From NCBI RefSeq assembly GCF_030325625.1, contig NZ_JACAIS010000008.1, positions 62,001 to 126,000 of the forward strand: DNA of 64,000 bases, in the 5' to 3' direction. Within the stretch, counting starts at the first letter, position 1; each line of letters starts with the position of its first letter. The position numbers were made by a program, and so were the translations under genes. This DNA comes from Sphingobacterium sp. N143 (lineage in GTDB: Bacteria; Bacteroidota; Bacteroidia; Sphingobacteriales; Sphingobacteriaceae). Shown here piece after piece: positions 18,760-26,118 of this stretch. The notes beneath the pieces are model-generated. The model was not told where the DNA came from and made no database searches. It saw nothing but the letters and a program-made list of their open reading frames with translations.

Positions 18760-19261
18760 AATGCCACATAAAAAATAGGAGGCAGTTCAAAGAAGTCGGG
18801 GCTACTATGCTAATCCGATACAAGACTTATACCGCAAATAAAATCTACAACTGTTGGACAGTAATGCTGCCAATAGTGCATTTAAATAATTTAGCATGCT
18901 CAATCTACTCATATTGTAGATGATCCGGAGCATGTTGTCATCAGTACTATTACGCATATTACCAATAGTACAATGACTGATGTTGTATAAGGTGTTCTTC
19001 TCATAGCTGTTTTTTTATTTATTATTTAATAGTTTACAAAAGTCATGCCTCGCTATGCATCAGCAGATGGGAACTTCAGAAATGTAGTGTGAAGTCTACA
19101 AGAGAGTTAGCTTTGATTGGAGAATTAAGGGCGTTGAAAATTTATTGCTTTAATTATTAACCTTTCGTAAAAGCAGAGCTGAAATAAGCATGACAAATCA
19201 ATTAGGAATTATGAATGCTTGACTATAGTGCCCAAAATAATTTCTCCGCTTGAAAGAAGTG
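18760..19261. other. 502-bp spacer with one candidate micro-ORF
   Basis: Between glgC and the convergent phosphodiesterase gene. Apart from the 31-codon minus ORF at 18909-19004 I see no gene, repeat or clear terminator. Confidence 0.55.
18909..19004 (-). CDS. Candidate 31-residue single-helix membrane peptide
   Basis: Micro-ORF starting MRRTPYTTSV, then a hydrophobic stretch VIVLLVICVIVLM and a lipobox-like tail (MTTCSGSSTI) ending in TGA. Arg residues before the helix predict N-in topology. On the minus strand a possible -7 element GACTTTTG lies about 40 bp upstream of the ATG, and the leader ends in an A-rich run. The coherent N-Arg/hydrophobic/Cys layout is more than a random ORF usually shows, but at this length the call is weak. 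It could be a toxin-like or small regulatory membrane peptide. Confidence 0.35.
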   Translation of the reverse strand: MRRTPYTTSVIVLLVICVIVLMTTCSGSSTI

Positions 19262-20179
19262 CTAAGGCGAAGTAATTTTAAATACACGTGTTTGCAGACG
19301 TCCAATTCCAATAATCTTTATTTCGTTGGGATAGAGCTCCAAAACTCCATATGCATTTTCCTGTGGGGTTTCGATCATACCTTCCAGGGTGATATAGGGA
19401 ACATTTGCTAAAACTGCGGAACCTCCTTTATGATTATGGCCTGAAAGTACCATTTTAACAGCATGACTTTTATTGATAACTTCAACGACCTTATTATTGT
19501 TTAAGGCCTCATATCCGTTTTCTGGAAGCAATGGATGATGCGTAAATAGGATGACCTTTTCTTTATTTTTTTCCGCTTGAGAAAGTTCTATTTTCAGCCA
19601 ATTTAGCTGAGTATGACTAAGCCCGCCATTCCAGGGTTGTGTATTTCTTCTATCTGATTTTTGTAAACTGTCGACTAATAATTCCCATTGATGACGCAAT
19701 GGGCTTCCTTCTTGTGTGGCATATTCGCTAAGTTCGTTGGTATTGAGGAATATAAAACGCCATTCTCCTTTTGAAAATGAATAGTATGAATTGGGCATAT
19801 TATATATTTTGTGCAATTGATCGGGCTCAGTAACATTGACATAATCATGATTACCTAATAAACAGTATAATGGCTTGTTTAAATTGATCAGATACCTGTT
19901 CAATTGGGAAAAGTCTTTCGGTCCTTCGTCGACAAGATCTCCTAGAATAACATTAAAGTTAACTTTTTGTTGATTAAAGAAGCGTACAGCAGTGTCGACT
20001 TTTTGAAGGGAGTTTCTGTAAAAACGGGTGCCACGATCCGCTTTATCGGCATACTGCATATCAGCCATAAGACCGATACGAAGAGTTGACCTATTTTGCT
20101 GGGCCTGATTTGTCAAATGGCACAAGCATGATAATAGGATTAATGTAAAATATTTCCATGTCCTTTTATGAGACTGCAT
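19262..20179 (-). CDS. Secreted metallophosphoesterase, ADP-ribose/CDP-alcohol diphosphatase-like
   Basis: 305 aa from the inner ATG at 20179, which starts a signal peptide (MQSHKRTWKYFTLILLSCL, cleavage near NQAQQ); a longer frame begins at 20245. Motifs of the calcineurin-like fold are complete: GLMADMQYAD, LGDLVDEG, LGNHDYVN, FTHHPLLPENG and LSGHNHKGG. The MADMQYAD plus RFYRNSL pattern resembles the eukaryotic Mn-dependent ADP-ribose/CDP-alcohol diphosphatase (ADPRM). In the periplasm it would hydrolyse nucleotide-diphosphate compounds or phosphodiesters. The substrate is an inference by similarity only. Confidence 0.88.
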   Translation of the reverse strand: MQSHKRTWKYFTLILLSCLCHLTNQAQQNRSTLRIGLMADMQYADKADRGTRFYRNSLQKVDTAVRFFNQQKVNFNVILGDLVDEGPKDFSQLNRYLINLNKPLYCLLGNHDYVNVTEPDQLHKIYNMPNSYYSFSKGEWRFIFLNTNELSEYATQEGSPLRHQWELLVDSLQKSDRRNTQPWNGGLSHTQLNWLKIELSQAEKNKEKVILFTHHPLLPENGYEALNNNKVVEVINKSHAVKMVLSGHNHKGGSAVLANVPYITLEGMIETPQENAYGVLELYPNEIKIIGIGRLQTRVFKITSP

Positions 20180-20472
20180 AACTCCACAAAATAGAAAAGG
20201 AGCTTTTAGAATTAGATTAATATTGTTGTGGGATTGCATACTCAAAAGTTTATATTTTCGTTTTTAATATAGGTAATTTTTATCAATACTAAGTACTGTA
20301 GATGCTAATGGATTTAAAAGCTCATAAAATCAGGAGCTTAGATGGATGTTCCCTAAATAAATACTGTATTGGTCCCGTTTTTGTATTTATCAGACAGACG
20401 GTAAAATACGAGGAACGTGGGATAAATTGGTGTATATTGTCAATGTTGGGAAAAATGGTACATTTTTAAAAT

Positions 20473-20820
20473 ATGAGAATTTTGTTTAAAATATTTTCTT
20501 TGCTTTTCTGTTTGAGTTTTCTTTATGGATGCGCTGAACGTCCAGTAATAGATTTAATTGACAAGAATGGAAATGTTCATCACTTAAGAAGAGAGGGCGA
20601 AAAGAAGAGAAAACTGAGTATTGAAAAGATCATTGAACTGAGTAATGACACGATTATGACAATTGATGGAACTGGACATAAAATGATTTGGACATCTACC
20701 AAGGCCGCTGGTCTGGATACCACAACGCTTAAGTATTATTTGAAAAAAGGTCATGAAAATGGAATAACCTTCTATTTGCCGTCTAATGTCAGTCAAGATT
20801 TCACTGACGATAGAGGATAG
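20473..20820 (+). CDS. Small lipoprotein of unknown function
   Basis: 115 aa. The signal peptide ends in FLYGCAERP, a lipobox with Cys19 or nearby as lipidation site. The mature part is charged (REGEKKRKLSIEKIIE) and predicted mixed alpha/beta, with no domain I recognise. The methyltransferase gene follows 25 bp downstream on the same strand, so they may be cotranscribed, but functions look unrelated. Confidence 0.75.
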   Translation: MRILFKIFSLLFCLSFLYGCAERPVIDLIDKNGNVHHLRREGEKKRKLSIEKIIELSNDTIMTIDGTGHKMIWTSTKAAGLDTTTLKYYLKKGHENGITFYLPSNVSQDFTDDRG

Positions 20821-20845
20821 GATAAGATAAATTTCTACTATTGAC

Positions 20846-21466
20846 ATGGAACGTTTTAATCGAAAATCTCATTGGGAGGATATTTATGAGAATAAACCTC
20901 TTGAGTCGGTAAGCTGGTATCAGCCTAATCCCGAAACTTCGCTCAATTTCATTAATCAATCTGACCTCCTGAAAACGGCCCAAATTATTGACATCGGCGG
21001 AGGTGACAGTTTTTTTGCTGATCATTTACTTGATTTGGGTTTTGAGAACATCACAGTATTGGATATTTCCTCAACCGCTATCGGCCGGGCAAAAGAAAGG
21101 CTCGGAAATAGGGCTTCAAAAATTACATGGATTGTTTCCGATATTTTAGATTTTCTGCCAAAGCAACAATACGACTTCTGGCACGATAGAGCAACCTTTC
21201 ATTTTTTGACCAAGGAGGAGGAAATTAACCATTATATCAAAAAGGTGTCTAAAGCTCTTGCATCCGGCGGAACGTTGGTCATTGGTACTTTTTCTGAACA
21301 AGGGCCGACTAAATGTAGTGGTATTGACATCAAACAATATTCGACATCATCATTAACCGATCTAATGCAGCATGATTTTGAGAGAATAAATTGCCTTGAG
21401 GTTGATCATCAAACGCCGTTAGGCACAAATCAAAATTTTGTATTCTGTAGTTTTCGAAAAAAATAA
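20846..21466 (+). CDS. Class I SAM-dependent methyltransferase
   Basis: 206 aa. It opens with HWEDIYENKPLESVSWYQPN, typical of a group of small-molecule methyltransferases (often annotated as tellurite/thiopurine-like). Motif I is IIDIGGGDSFFADHL, then ITVLDISSTAIGRAKERL (motif II acidic end) and FWHDRATFHFL (motif post-II). The substrate is unknown. It lies 25 bp after a small lipoprotein gene. Confidence 0.88.
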   Translation: MERFNRKSHWEDIYENKPLESVSWYQPNPETSLNFINQSDLLKTAQIIDIGGGDSFFADHLLDLGFENITVLDISSTAIGRAKERLGNRASKITWIVSDILDFLPKQQYDFWHDRATFHFLTKEEEINHYIKKVSKALASGGTLVIGTFSEQGPTKCSGIDIKQYSTSSLTDLMQHDFERINCLEVDHQTPLGTNQNFVFCSFRKK

Positions 21467-21531
21467 AGGGTAAGACACGATTCTAGCGATACACCTTGGT
21501 GCAAGATATGCTGTACTAGCCAAACATAAAA

Positions 21532-21560
21532 GGGGGGGGGAGCACTAATTGTTTGCTCCC
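21532..21560 (-). terminator. Hairpin with a G9/C9 homopolymer, probable terminator of the clpP unit
   Basis: Reading the minus strand: GGGGAGCA, about 9-nt loop, TGCTCCCC, then more C and TTTTATG. The right part includes a run of nine G on the plus strand (21532-21540). It lies between the convergent methyltransferase and clpP genes. Confidence 0.45.
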
Positions 21561-21668
21561 CAGTTCCGAAGCAACTGCATATATTTGTTCTCGATACAAT
21601 AGCCTAGAAAATTTGACAAAAAGTAACCATCAATTTTTAGATAAACTGATCAAAAATACAAAGTTACA

Positions 21669-22349
21669 TTAAAGTACCTCATCAATTACACCAAATTCCT
21701 TAGCTTCAGCAGCAACCATCCAGTGGTCCCGGTCACAGACATCATGTACTTTTTGATATTGTTGTCCGCTGTGTTTGGCAATAATATCATAGAGTTCTTT
21801 TTTTATCTTTAACACTTGGTTGGCGGTGATTTCAATATCCGAGGCTTGTCCTTGCACCCCACCTAAGGGCTGATGGAGCATTACCCTAGAGTGAGCCAAT
21901 GCGCTTCGTTTGCCGGCGGCCCCACCACAGAGTAAAATAGCTCCAAAAGAAAGTGCCATGCCCGTGCAGGTTGTCGCCACATCCGGGCTGATCAACTGCA
22001 TCGTATCGTATATCCCCAATCCAGCGTAAACTTCTCCCCCAGGTGAATTTATGTACATATGGATATCCTTTTTTGGATCAGTTGATTGCAGGAATAATAA
22101 TTGGGCCTGGACAATATTGGCTATATTAGGCTCGACAGCTGCTCCCATAAAAATGATACGGTCTATCATCAGCCTGGAAAATACATCCATCTGAGAAACA
22201 CGCATTTCACGATCTTCAGTAATATAAGGCGTCATTGCCACTGGAAGATTGGTTCTTTCAATACTTGATATGTAATTGTCTATACGGTCTTGCTGGACAT
22301 AGCAATGCCCCACCGCAAATTTGCGGAATTCATTTTTATCGATATTCAT
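21669..22349 (-). CDS. clpP: ClpP-type serine protease paralogue
   Basis: 226 aa. The catalytic triad is complete: Ser134 (GMALSFGAILL), His159 (VMLHQPLGG) and Asp208 (CDRDHW). Other ClpP marks are MYINSPGGEVYAGLGIYDT and GQASDIEI. The N-terminus is about 20-30 residues longer than classic ClpP, and the Ser loop has Leu-Ser-Phe where most ClpP have Ala-Ser-Met. The gene is the third of a minus-strand unit behind an ECF sigma factor gene and a small helical protein gene (17 bp gap). No clpX or tig is adjacent. It is therefore probably a second ClpP dedicated to a sigma-linked response. Confidence 0.93.
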   Translation of the reverse strand: MNIDKNEFRKFAVGHCYVQQDRIDNYISSIERTNLPVAMTPYITEDREMRVSQMDVFSRLMIDRIIFMGAAVEPNIANIVQAQLLFLQSTDPKKDIHMYINSPGGEVYAGLGIYDTMQLISPDVATTCTGMALSFGAILLCGGAAGKRSALAHSRVMLHQPLGGVQGQASDIEITANQVLKIKKELYDIIAKHSGQQYQKVHDVCDRDHWMVAAEAKEFGVIDEVL

Positions 22350-22366
22350 AGTATAAGGGATTTGGT

Positions 22367-22633
22367 TTACTTAAACAGTCGTTTTATTTTTTGGCTAAAA
22401 CTCGTATATTCTGATTGGGTAAACAATTGTTGATGTATCGTTTCTATTTCCTTTTTTAGCTGCCGGCGGCCAAATTGTTGGATCAGCCCATAAGTTCGTT
22501 GTTGTGCCATGACTTTATCAGCCAGTTCATTGTCCAGTAAAACCCTGGCTTCAAACAAAAGCGCATCAGCTGTCTTTATTTTCTCCTTGAGATAGGCTTC
22601 TATCTGTTGCATTTCAATCCATGAAGTCGTCAT
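22367..22633 (-). CDS. Small helical protein cotranscribed with the sigma factor (possible sigma regulator)
   Basis: 88 aa, predicted all-helical, acidic then basic: IEAYLKEKIKTADALLFEAR, LLDNELADKVMAQQRTYGLI, then FGRRQLKKEIETIHQQLF and a basic tail. No Cys/His zinc motif and no membrane helix, so it is not a classical ZAS anti-sigma factor. It overlaps the 3' end of the sigma gene by 20 bp (translational coupling) and precedes clpP by 17 bp. Position suggests a soluble sigma partner; the pattern resembles the cytoplasmic start of Bacteroidota anti-sigma proteins. This function is an inference. Confidence 0.8.
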   Translation of the reverse strand: MTTSWIEMQQIEAYLKEKIKTADALLFEARVLLDNELADKVMAQQRTYGLIQQFGRRQLKKEIETIHQQLFTQSEYTSFSQKIKRLFK

Positions 22634-23156
22634 AGGTCAAGGCTTTTTCTTTAACAGTATTTCTCACTTTCTCCAAACATTTATATTTCTGAACAGTGGC
22701 GCTGCGGGTTCCTGAATATCCAAATTCGTCTGCTATTTCATGCAATGGCATTCGGTCATAATAAAATGCTTTTAAGAGCTCCATACATTTTCTTCCTGCC
22801 ATTTCCAGAAAACGGAATAGCCGTTTGTTTGAGAGGCTGTTCTCGTCCTCGATAGCAACATCTGATTGATTAAGATCCAAAGGCAACCCATGTAGATCCT
22901 TTTGTTTATAACGCTTTAGCCATAAATTTTTGGACGTCCCCACTAAATACCCAGAATCATTATATAGTGCATCGGGGCTGACAATAATCTTTTCATAATA
23001 CGCAACTAAAGCATCCTGAAAAACATCCTTGGCCTCCTCAAAACTTCCTCCCATCTTACTTACGTAACGGGCCACAATAGGGAATACACGTTGATATAAC
23101 TGCATGAAAAGCTTTTGTCGCTCAACCGACTGATTTAAATTGTTTATAGCCTGCAT
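22614..23156 (-). CDS. ECF-type RNA polymerase sigma factor
   Basis: 180 aa from the ATG at 23156; ATG 23186 and GTG 23204 are in-frame alternatives. Region 2 is visible as EEAKDVFQDALVAYYEKI, followed by a linker and region 4 with a helix-turn-helix (ALLKAFYYDRMPLHEIADEF would span the end of region 4.1; the helix continues YSGTRSATVQKYKCLEKV). The R-x-A-T-V-Q-x-x-KCLEKVR motif is common in Bacteroidota ECF factors. A near-match -7 element (ATACTTTG on the minus strand, 23194-23201) may be its promoter. It heads the sigma, small protein, clpP unit. Confidence 0.9.
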   Translation of the reverse strand: MQAINNLNQSVERQKLFMQLYQRVFPIVARYVSKMGGSFEEAKDVFQDALVAYYEKIIVSPDALYNDSGYLVGTSKNLWLKRYKQKDLHGLPLDLNQSDVAIEDENSLSNKRLFRFLEMAGRKCMELLKAFYYDRMPLHEIADEFGYSGTRSATVQKYKCLEKVRNTVKEKALTYDDFMD

Positions 23157-23261
23157 AATTCTTGCTCTTTTATAATCATGTACCATTTCTGTACAAAGTA
23201 TCACCTCTTATTTAAAAAATATTTTAGAAAAGGGTATTATCGATGCTAATCAGCCATCGAT

Positions 23262-23693
23262 TTATTCTTTTATCTGATGCATTACCTGATGCAATAGTGT
23301 AGTCAATGTTTCCAATTCATCATTAGTTAGGGATTGAGCTACCTTTTTTGCGATACGCTGCCGAAAATTTTCTGAATTTTCAATAATATATTTCCCTGCA
23401 TCCGTGACACCTAAATAAAAGATCCGTCGATCTGCATCAGATTGCTCTTGTACAATAAGTTTATTCTCGGTCAGGAATTTAAGCTGTTTAGAAACTGCCG
23501 CCTGACTGATATTAAACGATAACGCTAACTGTCTGCCTGTCGTAGGCCTATTTCTGTAAACGTATTCAATAATATTGTAATGCGTGGCTGTCACCCCATG
23601 AATATTGCCCTTATTCATATTTGCTAATATGAAACACTGCAGGTCAGTAAAGACCTGATAAAAATCCTGTTCATTCTTATGCATAAAAATCAT
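23262..23693 (-). CDS. MarR family transcriptional repressor
   Basis: 143 aa. Winged helix typical of MarR: TATHYNIIEYVYRNRPTTGR, then LALSFNISQAAVSKQLKFL as recognition region and SDADRRIFYLGVTDAGKYI as wing. Start ATG 23693 or ATG 23684. It is divergent from the UvrA-like gene with a perfect 35-bp palindromic operator between them, so it very likely represses both itself and the UvrA-like gene, with an unknown ligand (probably a toxic small molecule) relieving repression. Confidence 0.93.
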   Translation of the reverse strand: MIFMHKNEQDFYQVFTDLQCFILANMNKGNIHGVTATHYNIIEYVYRNRPTTGRQLALSFNISQAAVSKQLKFLTENKLIVQEQSDADRRIFYLGVTDAGKYIIENSENFRQRIAKKVAQSLTNDELETLTTLLHQVMHQIKE

Positions 23694-23701
23694 TATAATT
23701 A

Positions 23702-23736
23702 TTAACTAAGTTAAGTATATTACTTAACTTAGTTAA
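23702..23736. promoter_or_regulatory. MarR operator: perfect 16-bp inverted repeat
   Basis: TTAACTAAGTTAAGTA (23702-23717), spacer TAT, TACTTAACTTAGTTAA (23721-23736). It lies between the divergent marR-like and UvrA-like genes, 8 bp from the first ATG of one and 21 bp from the ATG of the other. MarR dimers bind palindromes of this form. Confidence 0.88.
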
Positions 23737-23757
23737 ATACTATCAAAGCTAACTAAA

Positions 23758-26013
23758 ATGGAATATATTACCATTATAAATGCACGGCAAAATAATCTTA
23801 AGAATATTTCATTGAATATTCCAAAAAGAAAAATTACAGTTTTTACTGGCGTTTCAGGTTCAGGAAAATCGTCGTTGGTGTTTGAAACAATAGGTGCAGA
23901 AGCACAGCGACAATTTAATGAAACACAGGTAAGCTTTATCAGAAATCGATTACAACATATCGCTGTGCCAGATGTTGATAAGATTGACCATTTAAATGTC
24001 CCTATTATCATCAATCAGAAAAGATTGGGTGGAAGTGCTCGTTCGACTGTTGGCACTGCGACAGATATCAATAGCACTTTAAGGTTGCTTTTTTCAAGGA
24101 TGGGCGAACCCTTTGTAGGATATTCCAATGTGTTCTCATTTAATAACCCTTTAGGCATGTGCATAGCATGTGAAGGTTTAGGTTTTGTTCAGACAGTAGA
24201 TATTGAAGCACTCATAGATAAGGAAAAATCATTACATGAAGGTGCGATAAGATTTCCAACATTCCAGCCAGGGGGCTGGCGGTTGACGCGTTATACGCTG
24301 TCCGGTTATTTTGATAATGATAAAAAGCTTAAGGAATATACTAAAGCAGAATGGCAAACGCTGTTATATGCACCACAGCATAAGCCTGAACATCCGGACA
24401 AACAATGGGGCAAAACGGTTAAATATGAAGGACTGATCCCACGGATTGAAAAGACCTTCCTGAAAAAAGATGCGACAGAAAATATCACACGGAAAGATGC
24501 ATTAAAGCATATTGTCATGACAAAGATTTGCCCTACATGTGCAGGGCAGCGATTGAATAATAAAATTTTGTCCTGTCGAATAAACGGTAAAAATATTGCT
24601 GATTGTAGCGCACTCGCTATCGACGAATTACTGAACTTTATCCATGCAATACATTCAAAAAAATATGAAGTTATATTGGTTGAACTGATTAAAAAACTTC
24701 AGCATATTGTTGACATCGGTCTTCAGTATTTGACGTTGGATCGCAGGACGGATACCTTGTCTGGAGGAGAGTCCCAGCGTATAAAGATGGTGAAAAATCT
24801 AGGCAATAGTTTAACGGACCTGCTCTATATTTTTGATGAGCCTAGTATTGGGTTACACCCCAAAGATCTGCAGAATATTGCCTCAATAATTCAACAGATT
24901 AAGGAAAAAGGGAATACGGTGCTTGTTGTAGAACATGACCCCGACTTGATTAAAATGGCGGACTGGGTTGTCGATATGGGACCTGAATCTGGGAAGTATG
25001 GTGGAGAAATAGTTTACGAAGGGCAGTTTAATGGACTCAAACGATCAAAAGGAAAAACAGGGCAATACTTTGCTCAAAGCCAAATTTTCAATAACCAGCC
25101 CCGAAATGCCCAAGGGCATTTGGAAATTAAAAATGCAAATTTGTATAACCTTAAAGACATTTGTGTTAAGATACCCAAACACGTTTTATCTGTCATTACA
25201 GGGGTGGCTGGCTCAGGCAAAAGTACCTTGGTCAACAAGGTATTACCTACATTTTATCCGGACGTAACAATAATTGATCAGTCCTTATTTGCTTCAAGTA
25301 TCCGTTCAAATTTATTGACTTATCTCAGTTTGTCGGATGCTATCAGAAAACTATTTTCGAAAACTAACCAAGTATCGGATAAACTTTTCAGCAGAAATAG
25401 CGATGGCGCTTGTGAGCATTGCAATGGGCTTGGGGTGGAGAAGATTGACCTGGCATTTATGGATGATATTGAACAACTCTGTGAGGTTTGTGGCGGCTCG
25501 GGCTTTTCACCGAAAGTCCTTATTTATTTATATCAGGGTAAAAATATAGTTGAAATCATGCAGATGACAGTTGCCGAAGCCGTTTCTTTTTTCCCGAATG
25601 AACCCTATCGATCTACTTTTGATCTGTTGTCAAGTCTTGGACTCGGTTATCTTACTTTAGGACAGCGCTTAGATAGTTTTTCAGGAGGGGAAAGGCAGCG
25701 CCTGAAACTGACTCGGCAGCTCAATCATACCCATGGAGTTATTGTCCTTGATGAACCGAGCACAGGGCTGCATCCGAGCGATGTTGGCAAACTGTTGAAT
25801 TTTATCGATAAACTGGTCAATCATGGAAATACAGTTATTGTTATAGAACATAATCTTGATGTTATTGCCCAGGCAGACTGGATCATTGATATTGGGCCGG
25901 GTGCAGGCAAATACGGCGGAGAACTTATGTTTGAGGGGACGGTAGCCGATCTACTTCATGATGATCTATCGTCAACTGCCTGCTATTTGAGGCAGCACCT
26001 AAAAATGCAATAA
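23758..26013 (+). CDS. Short UvrA-like ABC ATPase (class III / drug-resistance UvrA type)
   Basis: 751 aa, versus about 940 for true UvrA. Two ABC ATPase halves are present: Walker A GVSGSGKSS (near residue 31) and GVAGSGKST (near 481); signatures LSGGESQRIK (near 333) and FSGGERQRLK (near 640). Zinc-type Cys clusters remain (CIACEGLG, CPTCAGQR, CEHCNGLG with CEVCGGSG). The segment that binds UvrB in the first half is shortened. Similar short proteins include DrrC, which protects Streptomyces from daunorubicin, and UvrA2. Control by a divergent MarR repressor points to inducible defence against a DNA-binding or intercalating toxin rather than housekeeping repair. Confidence 0.92.
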   Translation: MEYITIINARQNNLKNISLNIPKRKITVFTGVSGSGKSSLVFETIGAEAQRQFNETQVSFIRNRLQHIAVPDVDKIDHLNVPIIINQKRLGGSARSTVGTATDINSTLRLLFSRMGEPFVGYSNVFSFNNPLGMCIACEGLGFVQTVDIEALIDKEKSLHEGAIRFPTFQPGGWRLTRYTLSGYFDNDKKLKEYTKAEWQTLLYAPQHKPEHPDKQWGKTVKYEGLIPRIEKTFLKKDATENITRKDALKHIVMTKICPTCAGQRLNNKILSCRINGKNIADCSALAIDELLNFIHAIHSKKYEVILVELIKKLQHIVDIGLQYLTLDRRTDTLSGGESQRIKMVKNLGNSLTDLLYIFDEPSIGLHPKDLQNIASIIQQIKEKGNTVLVVEHDPDLIKMADWVVDMGPESGKYGGEIVYEGQFNGLKRSKGKTGQYFAQSQIFNNQPRNAQGHLEIKNANLYNLKDICVKIPKHVLSVITGVAGSGKSTLVNKVLPTFYPDVTIIDQSLFASSIRSNLLTYLSLSDAIRKLFSKTNQVSDKLFSRNSDGACEHCNGLGVEKIDLAFMDDIEQLCEVCGGSGFSPKVLIYLYQGKNIVEIMQMTVAEAVSFFPNEPYRSTFDLLSSLGLGYLTLGQRLDSFSGGERQRLKLTRQLNHTHGVIVLDEPSTGLHPSDVGKLLNFIDKLVNHGNTVIVIEHNLDVIAQADWIIDIGPGAGKYGGELMFEGTVADLLHDDLSSTACYLRQHLKMQ

Positions 26014-26048
26014 GTTAGAGTAACCTCCCATAATCTTACAAATCAATC

Positions 26049-26092
26049 CTGTAATTCTGTAATGGATTTCCTGCCGATTGTAGTCAAATTTG
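26049..26092 (+). promoter_or_regulatory. copA upstream element related to the copper-island element
   Basis: Tandem CTGTAA at 26049-26054 and 26057-26062, then 23 bp, then CAAATTTG (26085-26092) as putative -7 element, 26 bp before the copA start. It resembles the TGTAAACA/GAAATTTG element of the two downstream genes, but core and spacing are less well kept. Confidence 0.4.
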
Positions 26093-26118
26093 TAGTGTAA
26101 GATAAAAGCAAAATAGTT

